Assembly: GCF_005518285.1 (NCBI RefSeq)
Contig: NZ_SJDU01000122.1
Span: forward strand, 1-6,204
Reading direction: 5' to 3'
DNA length: 6,204 nucleotides
DNA from: Brachyspira catarrhinii
GTDB taxonomy: Bacteria > Spirochaetota > Brachyspiria > Brachyspirales > Brachyspiraceae
A program made the position numbers and the translations under genes. The notes under the pieces were generated by a model. It was not told the DNA's origin, did not search any database, and was given only the letters and a program-made list of their open reading frames with translations. This document shows, piece by piece, positions 1 to 5,854 of the stretch (its first letter is position 1; each line of letters begins with the position of its first letter).

Positions 1-2
1 AT

Positions 3-80
3 CAAATTTCAATTACGAATTTACTTCTAAAATTTGATTTCAATTATGAATTTACTTCTAAAATTTGGAGCGAATATTGA
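3..80 (+). pseudogene. Upstream ankyrin reading frame cut short by the duplication
   Basis: In the third frame the window opens with QISITNLLLKF, nearly identical to ISIMNLLLKF in the downstream frame, and therefore the second helix of the same ankyrin repeat. After the first copy of the 31-bp unit the frame runs into unrelated residues (DFNYEFTSKIWSEY) and stops at TGA 78-80. The frame is open to the left edge, so the bulk of the gene probably lies upstream, outside the window. If one copy of the repeat were removed, this frame would join the downstream ankyrin frame without a break. Confidence 0.5.
6..67 (+). repeat. 31-bp tandem direct duplication, two copies
   Basis: Positions 6-36 and 37-67 are the same 31-bp unit with one mismatch (C at 16, T at 47). 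The unit length is not a multiple of three, so the second copy shifts the ankyrin reading frame by one base. No third copy is recognisable in positions 1-5. Near-identity suggests a recent event such as replication slippage. Confidence 0.9.
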
Positions 81-270
81 CGCTCAAGACGATGACGGAT
101 GGACTGCGTTGCATTTTGCGGTGGCTTCCGACAGTTATAAAGCGGTTGAACTCCTTATTAACAATAAAGCAAACGCCGATATAAAAAATTTAGACGAAAA
201 TAAACCGATAGATATTGCTTCGGATACGGATATACAAGCTTTACTAAATAAATATGCAAAATCCGAATAA
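34..270 (+). CDS. Ankyrin-repeat protein, C-terminal part of a probably frameshifted gene
   Basis: Ankyrin repeats are protein-protein interaction modules; no enzymatic role can be read here. Counting from the TTG at 34, the frame opens inside the second helix of a repeat (LLLKFGANIDAQ, residues 7-18), continues with a full repeat (DGWTALHFAV at 21-30, VELLINNKANADIKN at 38-52), and ends in a degenerate capping repeat. A true gene would not be expected to begin in mid-repeat. Neither TTG 34 nor ATG 46 has a Shine-Dalgarno, and an in-frame TAA lies at 28-30. The missing part of the repeat continues upstream in another frame, beyond a 31-bp tandem duplication, so this looks like the tail of a longer ankyrin gene cut by a frameshift. 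It ends 29 bases before the nuclease gene. The ankyrin assignment is firm; whether the fragment is translated alone (74 residues from ATG 46) is uncertain. Confidence 0.6.
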   Translation: MISIMNLLLKFGANIDAQDDDGWTALHFAVASDSYKAVELLINNKANADIKNLDENKPIDIASDTDIQALLNKYAKSE

Positions 271-299
271 TTGATTTTTAATTAAATATTTTATAATTT

Positions 300-1112
300 A
301 TGGAAACGAAAAAATTACAGAAATTCAGCGAATACAGTATGGGAACTTATTTACTCTGCCCGAAAAAATACAGATATATTTACATAGAAAAACTTTTCAA
401 AAAACAAAAAAGAAAAGTAAACGAATATTTTATTTTTGGAAATATTATTCATTTGACTTGTAAAGAATTCTACCAAAAGAGAGCGGAAGACCGTTCGATA
501 GAAAATCTTTATAATATATTCAGAGAATCTTGGAAAAGAAGCGGAATAAGAGCGTTTTTCAAATCGAGAGAAGAAGAAAAAGAATTGGGAGAAAAAGGAT
601 TATATATGCTTTCCAATTTTTATAATTCTTTCGGGCAAAAAGTCCCTTACTTAACCGAACATTATATGGAAAATATTTTTAAAGATTATATCTTTTTCGG
701 AAGAGTCGATAGAATAGATTTATCGGCGGACGGAACTTTACAAATCGTGGATTATAAAACTAACAAATATTACGATGTCGGAGAAGATAACGAAGAGCGA
801 GCAAGAAAAACTATGCAGCTAAAATTTTACGCTTATCTTTTAAACAGTTTGAAATCGAATGTCACAAGCGCGTCTTATTATTATTTTGCCGAAGATAAAT
901 TCGATACCGTTGAATTTAATCAAGAATCTGCGAATTATTTGAGAGAATGGTTTGACGAAATAATTAACGATATAAGATACGATAAAACTTTTGAAAGAAA
1001 ATTTGGAACTCATTGTAATTTTTGCGATTTCTATAAATTATGCCATGAAACTGAAAATAATTCTGACGATAACAATAATATCAATATTGAAAACGAAAAA
1101 TTATTTAAATAG
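300..1112 (+). CDS. PD-(D/E)XK nuclease, RecB/AddB/Cas4-like, with Fe-S cysteines
   Basis: This 270-residue protein has the ordered motifs of PDDEXK_1/Cas4-type nucleases. An N-terminal FSEYSMGTYLLCPKKYRY contains Cys20. A motif GNIIHLTCKEFY supplies His51. GRVDRID supplies Asp137, IVDYKT supplies Asp151 and Lys153, and QLKFYAYL supplies Gln173 and Tyr177. Three C-terminal cysteines, 239, 242 and 248 (C-X2-C-X5-C), pair with Cys20 as in the 4Fe-4S cluster of AddB and Cas4. The family cuts DNA, usually as an exonuclease in recombination, repair or CRISPR adaptation. There is no helicase domain and no cas or add gene nearby, so the role is unknown; a repair or defence nuclease is an inference. 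ATG 300 is chosen because the conserved FS...CP segment starts eight codons later. No Shine-Dalgarno precedes it. The tail (residues 250-270) is Asn/Glu-rich and probably disordered. Confidence 0.85.
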   Translation: METKKLQKFSEYSMGTYLLCPKKYRYIYIEKLFKKQKRKVNEYFIFGNIIHLTCKEFYQKRAEDRSIENLYNIFRESWKRSGIRAFFKSREEEKELGEKGLYMLSNFYNSFGQKVPYLTEHYMENIFKDYIFFGRVDRIDLSADGTLQIVDYKTNKYYDVGEDNEERARKTMQLKFYAYLLNSLKSNVTSASYYYFAEDKFDTVEFNQESANYLREWFDEIINDIRYDKTFERKFGTHCNFCDFYKLCHETENNSDDNNNINIENEKLFK

Positions 1113-1121
1113 CTTAAATAA
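1101..1121 (-). terminator. A/T inverted repeat between convergent genes, possible terminator
   Basis: TTATTTAA (1101-1108) and TTAAATAA (1114-1121) form a perfect 8-bp inverted repeat around a 5-base loop. It contains the end of the nuclease gene and the stop of the cupin gene, which are one base apart. Read on the minus strand the stem is followed by five T (1100-1096), the arrangement of a rho-independent terminator for the cupin transcript. On the plus strand no T run follows. The stem has no G-C pair, so it would be weak. Confidence 0.35.
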
Positions 1122-1440
1122 AAACCAATAACAGATTCGATATGCCTTCTTCCGCCATTCCAACCATAGAATGAACCGAGTGAGGTTTTACTCTTATAAT
1201 TTCGCCTTCGTTCACATCGACAATTTCTTCTTCCACAGAATATCTAACTTTTCCCGTAAGAACGATTACCATTTCTTCAGTCGGATGCTCGTGATAGGGA
1301 ATTAATTGATTAGTTTTTTGCCTAACGGAATAAACCGTATAACCTTTATCGGCTAAAGTTTCTATAAGTTTTTCATCGTCCTTTATACAATTGAACTCTT
1401 TTTTTGTAGTCGATTTATAATAATATTTTTGCTCGGTCAT
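1114..1440 (-). CDS. Small single-domain cupin protein
   Basis: This single-domain Cupin_2-type beta-barrel has 108 residues from ATG 1440. Numbering from the alternative ATG at 1452 (add four), cupin motif 1 is intact: His54-X-His56, Glu60 and Gly67, in YHEHPTEEMVIVLTG. Motif 2 is GEIIRVKPHSVH, with Gly83, Pro90 and His94; the usual glycine after the proline is Ser92. The two histidines, the glutamate and His94 make the classic four-ligand metal site, so a metal-binding fold is likely, but the substrate cannot be read from the sequence. Small cupins of this kind include sugar isomerases, dioxygenases and sensors. GAGGG at 1450-1446, five bases before ATG 1440, favours that start. The gene lies 78 bases downstream of the HAD gene on the same strand and may be co-transcribed with it. 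Confidence 0.8.
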   Translation of the reverse strand: MTEQKYYYKSTTKKEFNCIKDDEKLIETLADKGYTVYSVRQKTNQLIPYHEHPTEEMVIVLTGKVRYSVEEEIVDVNEGEIIRVKPHSVHSMVGMAEEGISNLLLVFI

Positions 1441-1445
1441 TTTCG

Positions 1446-1450
1446 CCCTC
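1446..1450 (-). promoter_or_regulatory. Shine-Dalgarno GAGGG that sets the cupin start
   Basis: On the minus strand, ATGAGGGCGAAAATG contains two in-frame ATG codons. GAGGG stands five bases before the second (1440-1438) and overlaps the first (1452-1450), which has no ribosome binding site of its own. The shorter start is therefore preferred. Confidence 0.65.
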
Positions 1451-1518
1451 ATTATATATGAATTTCGGCTTATAAACCTATAAAATTTAATTTAATGAAA
1501 GCGTTTATTCAATAATTT

Positions 1519-2172
1519 TTAAATTTCTATATAATCGAATATTTCGTCTATTTTATTAAGAATTATATCCGCTCCTTTTTTTAGTAATTCTTCTTTGTTA
1601 TAGCTATTGGTTATCGCCGCAATTTTTATTCCCGTTTTTTTCGCTCCTTCTACTCCAGCCAAACTATCTTCGAATATTAAAACATTTTCTTTTTTAAGGT
1701 TTTTATTTAATTTTTTTAAAGTTTCAAAAGCGTTCAAAAATAAATCTGGCTCGGGTTTCGCTTTTAATTTTTCATTATGACATGAATAATCTTTAATATA
1801 TTTTGAAAAACCTTTTTTGTCGGATATATTTTTTACATAATCAATATCGCTATTCGAAGCTATGACGATATTTATATTTTTTAATCTTTCGAGAGTTTCC
1901 ATAACTCCGTCAAAAGTTTCCAAATCGGTTTCTATGATTTTGTGAAAATAATCCGCCGTTTCGTCAAAAAAATTATCGGGAACATAATGACTCTTAATTA
2001 AAATATTATACATATCTTGAGTTTGATAGCCCGCCATAGATTCAAAATCGACATCTTGAAGAACATTCATTTTATTTGCAGTCGCAATCAAAGATTTTGT
2101 ATAAAGAGTTTCGCTGTCTACTAATGTGCCGTCAAAATCGAATATCGCCGCTTCCAATTTTATTTTATTCAT
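1519..2172 (-). CDS. HAD-superfamily phosphatase, beta-phosphoglucomutase-like subfamily
   Basis: This 217-residue soluble hydrolase has all four haloacid dehalogenase motifs. Motif I is FDFDGTLVDSE, with nucleophile Asp12 and acid/base Asp14. Motif II is IASNSD, with Ser106. Motif III is AKPEPD, with Lys139. Motif IV is IFEDSLAG, with Glu168 and Asp169. The helical cap between motifs I and II (about residues 20-90) and the phrase KPEPDLFLNAF are typical of subfamily IA members such as beta-phosphoglucomutase, phosphoglycolate phosphatase and sugar-phosphate phosphatases (YniC, YfbT). The length is normal and nothing is missing. It is transcribed divergently from the mannitol operon through a shared promoter region, so a sugar or polyol phosphate substrate, mannitol-1-phosphate for example, is plausible but inferred. 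Its start has only a weak GGAT six bases upstream. Confidence 0.85.
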   Translation of the reverse strand: MNKIKLEAAIFDFDGTLVDSETLYTKSLIATANKMNVLQDVDFESMAGYQTQDMYNILIKSHYVPDNFFDETADYFHKIIETDLETFDGVMETLERLKNINIVIASNSDIDYVKNISDKKGFSKYIKDYSCHNEKLKAKPEPDLFLNAFETLKKLNKNLKKENVLIFEDSLAGVEGAKKTGIKIAAITNSYNKEELLKKGADIILNKIDEIFDYIEI

Positions 2173-2199
2173 AATTAATCCAATATCTTATTTATTTAT

Positions 2200-2228
2200 T
2201 TGATAATAATTAATAAATATGGTATTAT
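2200..2228 (+). promoter_or_regulatory. Sigma70-like promoter of the mannitol operon
   Basis: TTGATA (2200-2205) and TATTAT (2223-2228) are spaced by 17 bases. TG at 2220-2221 one base before the -10 box makes an extended -10. Transcription would start near 2235, leaving a leader of about 28 bases that holds the mtlA Shine-Dalgarno AAGAGG (2250-2255), seven bases from the ATG. No catabolite-repression site or MtlR site could be recognised with confidence. Confidence 0.55.
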
Positions 2229-2251
2229 AATTATAATAAATTAAATTTCAA
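2224..2251 (-). promoter_or_regulatory. Divergent sigma70-like promoter of the HAD-cupin pair
   Basis: On the minus strand, TTGAAA (2251-2246) and TATAAT (2229-2224) are 16 bases apart. The -10 box lies inside a perfect 16-bp palindrome (2223-2238) and overlaps the -10 box of the opposite promoter. Transcription would start near 2217, about 45 bases before the HAD start. AT-rich DNA gives chance -10 matches, so this is weaker than the plus-strand call. Confidence 0.4.
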
Positions 2252-2262
2252 GAGGTTATTTT

Positions 2263-3690
2263 ATGAATCTTGATAAGATACAAAAATTCGGAAGATATTT
2301 AAGCAATATGGTTCAGCCCAATATAGGCGCTTTCATAGCTTGGGGACTTATAACGGCATTTTTTATACCTACGGGTTGGTTTCCAAACGAGACTTTGGCG
2401 CAACTTGTAAATCCAATGCTAACATATTTGCTGCCTATTCTTATAGCTTATTCGGGCGGAAATATGGTTTACGGACATAGAGGAGGCGTAGTCGGTTCAA
2501 TAATGGCCGCTGGAGTCATAGTCGGTTCGAGTATACCTATGTTTTTGGGAGCGATGATAACGGGACCTTTGGGAGCTTTTTTAATAAAGAAATTAGACGA
2601 AATCATAAGCCCTAAAATTCCGACAGGATTTGAAATGCTAATAAATAATTTCTCGGCAGGCATTTTGGGAATGATTTTAGCTATAATATCGTTATATTTG
2701 ATAGGACCAGCCGTAGAAAGCGTGAGTAATGTTTTATCTGGCGGAGTGCAAAAATTAGTGGATTTAAGATTGCTTCCTTTGGTTTCAATAATAGTAGAAC
2801 CAGCTAAAGTATTTTTCTTAAATAACGCCATAAATCATGGAGTGTTTTCTCCAATCGGAATACAGCAAGTTACCGAAGCTGGAAAATCAATATTCTTTAC
2901 GATAGAAACTAACCCTGGACCGGGACTCGGAGTGCTTCTCGCATATTCGATATTCGGCAAAGGAGGTTCAAAAGCGACCGCGCCAGGAGCGGCTATAATC
3001 CATTTCTTCGGCGGAATTCATGAAATATATTTTCCTTATATTTTAATGAATCCAATCTTGATTGTGGCTTTGATAATCGGAGGAATGAGCGGAATATTAA
3101 CGACTTTAATATTAAACGGAGGTTTGACGGCAGTGCCTTCGCCAGGTTCTATAATCGCTATGCTTGCCGTTACTCCAAAAGGCGGTTTTATAGCCACAAT
3201 AGGAAGCGTATTAATTTCTGCGGTTGTGACTTTTTTACTCGCTTCGATATTTGTGAGAAAATCTAAAGCCGAAGGAAATTTGGAAGAAGCCATTGAAAAA
3301 AGTAAGTCGAATAAAAATTTAAACTCCAATAATGCGGAAATCAAAGAAGAAACTCAATCTCAAACAAACGAAATTAGTTTTGAAGAAGCGTTAAAAAATA
3401 AAATTAAAATAAATAAAATCGTTGTGGCTTGCGACGCGGGTATGGGTTCGAGCGCAATGGGAGCGACTATGCTTAAAAAGTTGGCGCATGAAAAAGGAAT
3501 GGAAAATATAACGATAGTCAACTCGGCAATATCCAATTTGGACGACAGCGCCGATATAATAATAACTCAAAAATCATTAACGGCTTTGGCAAAAGAAAAA
3601 ATGCCTCATAAAGTCCATTTAAGCATAAATAATTTTATGGACAAAAATTTTTATAACGAAGTCTTGGAAAAAATAAAGGAGAATAAATAA
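2263..3690 (+). CDS. mtlA: Mannitol-specific PTS enzyme IICB
   Basis: This membrane protein imports mannitol and phosphorylates it to mannitol-1-phosphate using phosphate relayed from PEP. Residues 1 to about 335 are the IIC transport domain, with several hydrophobic helices and long stretches closely matching E. coli MtlA from memory: FGRYLSNMVQPNIGAFIAWG, FVEPAK-like IIVEPAKVFFLNNAINHG, and the GGIHEIYFPY signature (Glu254). A hydrophilic Lys/Asn/Glu/Ser linker covers about 336-383. The IIB domain follows, with the phosphocysteine Cys390 in VACDAGMGSSAMGA. The protein ends at 475, where E. coli MtlA (637 residues) continues into IIA; a separate IIA (MtlF type) must be supplied from elsewhere. 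The start has a good AAGAGG seven bases upstream. The stop TAA (3688-3690) overlaps the next ATG by one base, indicating translational coupling. Confidence 0.96.
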   Translation: MNLDKIQKFGRYLSNMVQPNIGAFIAWGLITAFFIPTGWFPNETLAQLVNPMLTYLLPILIAYSGGNMVYGHRGGVVGSIMAAGVIVGSSIPMFLGAMITGPLGAFLIKKLDEIISPKIPTGFEMLINNFSAGILGMILAIISLYLIGPAVESVSNVLSGGVQKLVDLRLLPLVSIIVEPAKVFFLNNAINHGVFSPIGIQQVTEAGKSIFFTIETNPGPGLGVLLAYSIFGKGGSKATAPGAAIIHFFGGIHEIYFPYILMNPILIVALIIGGMSGILTTLILNGGLTAVPSPGSIIAMLAVTPKGGFIATIGSVLISAVVTFLLASIFVRKSKAEGNLEEAIEKSKSNKNLNSNNAEIKEETQSQTNEISFEEALKNKIKINKIVVACDAGMGSSAMGATMLKKLAHEKGMENITIVNSAISNLDDSADIIITQKSLTALAKEKMPHKVHLSINNFMDKNFYNEVLEKIKENK

Positions 3691-5768
3691 TGACTAAAAA
3701 AATGATACAAATTGGAGCGGGCAATATAGGAAGAGCCTGTATTGGAAGATTATTTCATCAAGCGGGCTATGAAATATATTTTTCGGATGTTAATCTTGAG
3801 CTTATTTCTATGATACATGATAGAAAAGAATATAATGTTAGAATGGTTGGAAAAGATTTTGACGAAACTATAAAAATAGATAATGTCGACAAAGTCCCAG
3901 AAGAAAGCGAAGAAATTAAAAAATTGGCAAGCGAAATAGACATTATAACTACGGCGGTTGGAGTGAATATACTTCCAAAAATAGCTCCTTTTATCGTAAA
4001 TATAATAAATAGTAGATACGAAAATCAAAATAATAATCCGCTAAATATAATGGCTTGCGAAAATACTACGGGAGCGTCTTCAAAGTTAAAAGAAAGCGTC
4101 TATAATTTGCTTGAAAGCGATATAAAAGAATGGATTGAAAACGAGAAAAAAATAGTATTTCCAAATGTAGCGATTGACTGCATTGTTCCGACTATAGCAA
4201 ACGAAGACCCTTTAACCGTTACTTGCGAAAATTTTGCAGATTTAATAATCGATAGAGCGGCATTTATAGGAGATTTGCCGCATGTTGAAGGTTTATCGTT
4301 AAAAGAAAATTTGAACGCGTATATTGAAAGAAAACTATTCACTTTGAATACGGGACATGCAATTACGGCATATTTAGGAGCGGAAAATAATAAAGAAACG
4401 GTTTTTGAAGCGATAAACGACAGCGAAATTAAAAATATAGCATATGGTGCCATGGAAGAAAGCGGAGAGGTTTTGATAAGAAGGCATGGATTTAGCAGGT
4501 TTGAACATGAAGTTTATATTCAAAAAATATTAAGCAGATTCTTCAATCCTTATTTGAAAGATTCCGTTTTTAGAGTTGGAAGAGAGCCAATGCGCAAACT
4601 TTCTTATAACGACAGATTGATAAAACCTATACTCGGAACTTTAGAATACGATTTGAAACATGATAATTTGCTTAAAGGAGTAGCGGCGGCATTTAAATTT
4701 TATACTCCAGAAGATACCGAAAGCGTAGAATTGAAAAAAATTCTTGAAAGCGATAAACTTGAAAACGCTATTTTAAAGATTACGGGATTAAATATAAATA
4801 ATGAGAAAGAAAAAGAATTGTATGAAGAAATATTTAATCTTTTAAAACCAGCGGAGTCGAGTCAAATCGAACAAATTGAAAATGTAAAAATTGAAGAAAC
4901 TAACGAAACAAGCGAAAATAAGGAAGCGGAAGACAAAAAATTAAACGAAAAAATTAAAGAAAAACCAAATGAAAATAAAAAGAATAAAACAAAAATTAAT
5001 AATGAAAAAAAGGAGCAAAAGAAAATGAAAGTTATAATTGCGAAAGACGGAAATAAAGTGGGAATGAAAGTTGCGGCGGAAATAATTAATTTATTGAAAG
5101 TAAAAAAAGACGCCGTTTTGGGACTCGCCACTGGCGGAACTGCCGAAGTCGTTTATCCTCATTTAATAAAATCCTACGAAAAGAAAGAAATAGATTTTAA
5201 GAAAGTAAAAACTATAAATTTGGACGAATATAAAGGGCTTGACGGAAAAAACGAACAGAGCTACAGATATTTTATGGACAAAAATCTTTTCGAGCATGTG
5301 AATATAGAAAAGAGAAATACTTTTGTGCCGAAAGGAATCGGAGATAAAGAAAAAAATCTTAAAGAGTTTAACGATAAAATAAATAAATTTCCGAGAGATT
5401 TGCAATTATTGGGCGTGGGACCGAACGGACATATAGCTTTTAACGAGCCGAGCGACACTTTGCATGCCAACGCTTTATGCGTAAAACTTGACGCTAAAAC
5501 TATAAAAGCGAATTCAAGATATTTCAAATCGGAAAAACAAGTTCCTAAAGAGGCTTTCAGCATGGGAATGGGCGGAATATTGAAAGCGAAAAAAATCGTT
5601 ATAGCGGCTATTGGCAAAAATAAAGCGTCAGCGATTAAAGAATTGCTTTTGAACGATAAAATAACCACAAAATGTCCCGTGACTTTTTTAAAGTTGCATA
5701 ACGATGTTACCGTAGTTATTGACGAAGAAATAGCGAAAGCGATAGGTTATAAAAATAGTAAAAAGTAA
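3690..5768 (+). CDS. mtlD-nagB: Fusion of mannitol-1-phosphate 5-dehydrogenase and glucosamine-6-phosphate deaminase
   Basis: One frame holds two complete cytosolic enzymes. Residues 1 to about 387 are MtlD, which oxidises mannitol-1-phosphate to fructose-6-phosphate with NAD. It has a Rossmann motif IGAGNIGR (8-15), ACENTTGAS (122-130) and the polyol dehydrogenase signature KLFTLNTGHAITAYLG with Lys215, Asn220 and His223. Its length matches E. coli MtlD (382). Residues 388-445 are a Lys/Glu/Asn linker. Residues 446-692 are NagB, which converts glucosamine-6-phosphate to fructose-6-phosphate and ammonia. It has GLATGGT (478-484), NLDEY (Asp512, the catalytic base position) and GVGPNGHIAFNEP (His581, Glu586). 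Asn579 replaces the E. coli Asp141, as I recall for Bacillus NagB. At 247 residues it is the short type. AAAGGAG (3675-3681) precedes ATG 3690 by eight bases. Both domains look intact; the fusion is the oddity, and an internal start may also yield NagB alone. Confidence 0.92.
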   Translation: MTKKMIQIGAGNIGRACIGRLFHQAGYEIYFSDVNLELISMIHDRKEYNVRMVGKDFDETIKIDNVDKVPEESEEIKKLASEIDIITTAVGVNILPKIAPFIVNIINSRYENQNNNPLNIMACENTTGASSKLKESVYNLLESDIKEWIENEKKIVFPNVAIDCIVPTIANEDPLTVTCENFADLIIDRAAFIGDLPHVEGLSLKENLNAYIERKLFTLNTGHAITAYLGAENNKETVFEAINDSEIKNIAYGAMEESGEVLIRRHGFSRFEHEVYIQKILSRFFNPYLKDSVFRVGREPMRKLSYNDRLIKPILGTLEYDLKHDNLLKGVAAAFKFYTPEDTESVELKKILESDKLENAILKITGLNINNEKEKELYEEIFNLLKPAESSQIEQIENVKIEETNETSENKEAEDKKLNEKIKEKPNENKKNKTKINNEKKEQKKMKVIIAKDGNKVGMKVAAEIINLLKVKKDAVLGLATGGTAEVVYPHLIKSYEKKEIDFKKVKTINLDEYKGLDGKNEQSYRYFMDKNLFEHVNIEKRNTFVPKGIGDKEKNLKEFNDKINKFPRDLQLLGVGPNGHIAFNEPSDTLHANALCVKLDAKTIKANSRYFKSEKQVPKEAFSMGMGGILKAKKIVIAAIGKNKASAIKELLLNDKITTKCPVTFLKLHNDVTVVIDEEIAKAIGYKNSKK
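4851..5024 (+). other. Low-complexity charged linker between MtlD and NagB
   Basis: Residues 388-445 of the fusion are dominated by Lys, Glu, Asn and Thr, for example IEETNETSENKEAEDKKLNE at 401-420. The first half is acidic and the last 20 residues are almost wholly basic (KNKTKINNEKKEQKK). It fits neither family and is probably disordered or a charged helix. The coding DNA is very A-rich and frame 0 stays open through all 58 codons. The other two frames contain stops nearby, for instance TAA at 4843-4845 in the +1 frame. Confidence 0.8.
5005..5028 (+). promoter_or_regulatory. Internal ribosome binding site and start for NagB, with A7 run and ATGA
   Basis: Seven A (5005-5011) run into GGAG (5012-5015), giving AAGGAG nine bases before ATG 5025. 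That ATG is in frame with the fusion (codon 446) and falls exactly at the natural NagB start (MKVIIAKDG). The same bases contain ATGA (5025-5028), whose TGA lies in the +1 frame. This is the layout of a normal downstream gene start kept inside a fused frame, so NagB may be translated separately (5025-5768, 247 residues). That is an inference from the sequence. Confidence 0.65.
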
Positions 5769-5788
5769 ATCGTAAAATAAAAACCGAG

Positions 5789-5805
5789 TCTTTAATCAAT
5801 AAAGA
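5789..5805 (-). terminator. Weak hairpin in the convergent spacer, possible terminator
   Basis: The 86-base spacer between the fusion stop and the SPASM gene stop holds TCTTTA (5789-5794) and TAAAGA (5800-5805), a 6-bp stem with a 5-base loop. On the minus strand a T5 run follows after five bases (5783-5779). A competing stem (5799-5804 with 5812-5817) also exists. No strong GC-rich terminator is visible on either strand. Confidence 0.2.
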
Positions 5806-5854
5806 TAAAAACTTTATGAATTCGTTAGTAAAAATTTTGCCATTAGAGATTAAT

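Noticed and set aside
271..297. TTGATT and TATAAT before the nuclease gene as its promoter
   Set aside because: The spacer is only 15 bases and the -10 box ends two bases before ATG 300, so transcription would begin inside the gene, past the conserved N-terminus start. Chance matches are frequent in this AT-rich gap.
300..1112. Nuclease as a CRISPR Cas4 with an adjacent array
   Set aside because: No direct repeats with regular spacers and no cas1, cas2 or effector genes are present in the window.
1441..1452. ATG at 1452 as the cupin start
   Set aside because: The Shine-Dalgarno GAGGG overlaps this codon and is correctly spaced for the in-frame ATG at 1440.
1507..1512. TTGAAT on the minus strand as a separate cupin promoter
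   Set aside because: The best -10 at proper spacing is TAAATT, only four of six matches; co-transcription with the HAD gene is equally likely.
2469..2831. Minus-strand open frames inside mtlA and inside mtlD-nagB
   Set aside because: They lie opposite strongly conserved coding sequence, have no family resemblance, and are expected by-products of its codon use.
4734..4740. Second A7 run within the mtlD part as a slippage switch
   Set aside because: It is inside the conserved dehydrogenase domain with no Shine-Dalgarno, start or useful stop next to it; A7 runs are common here.
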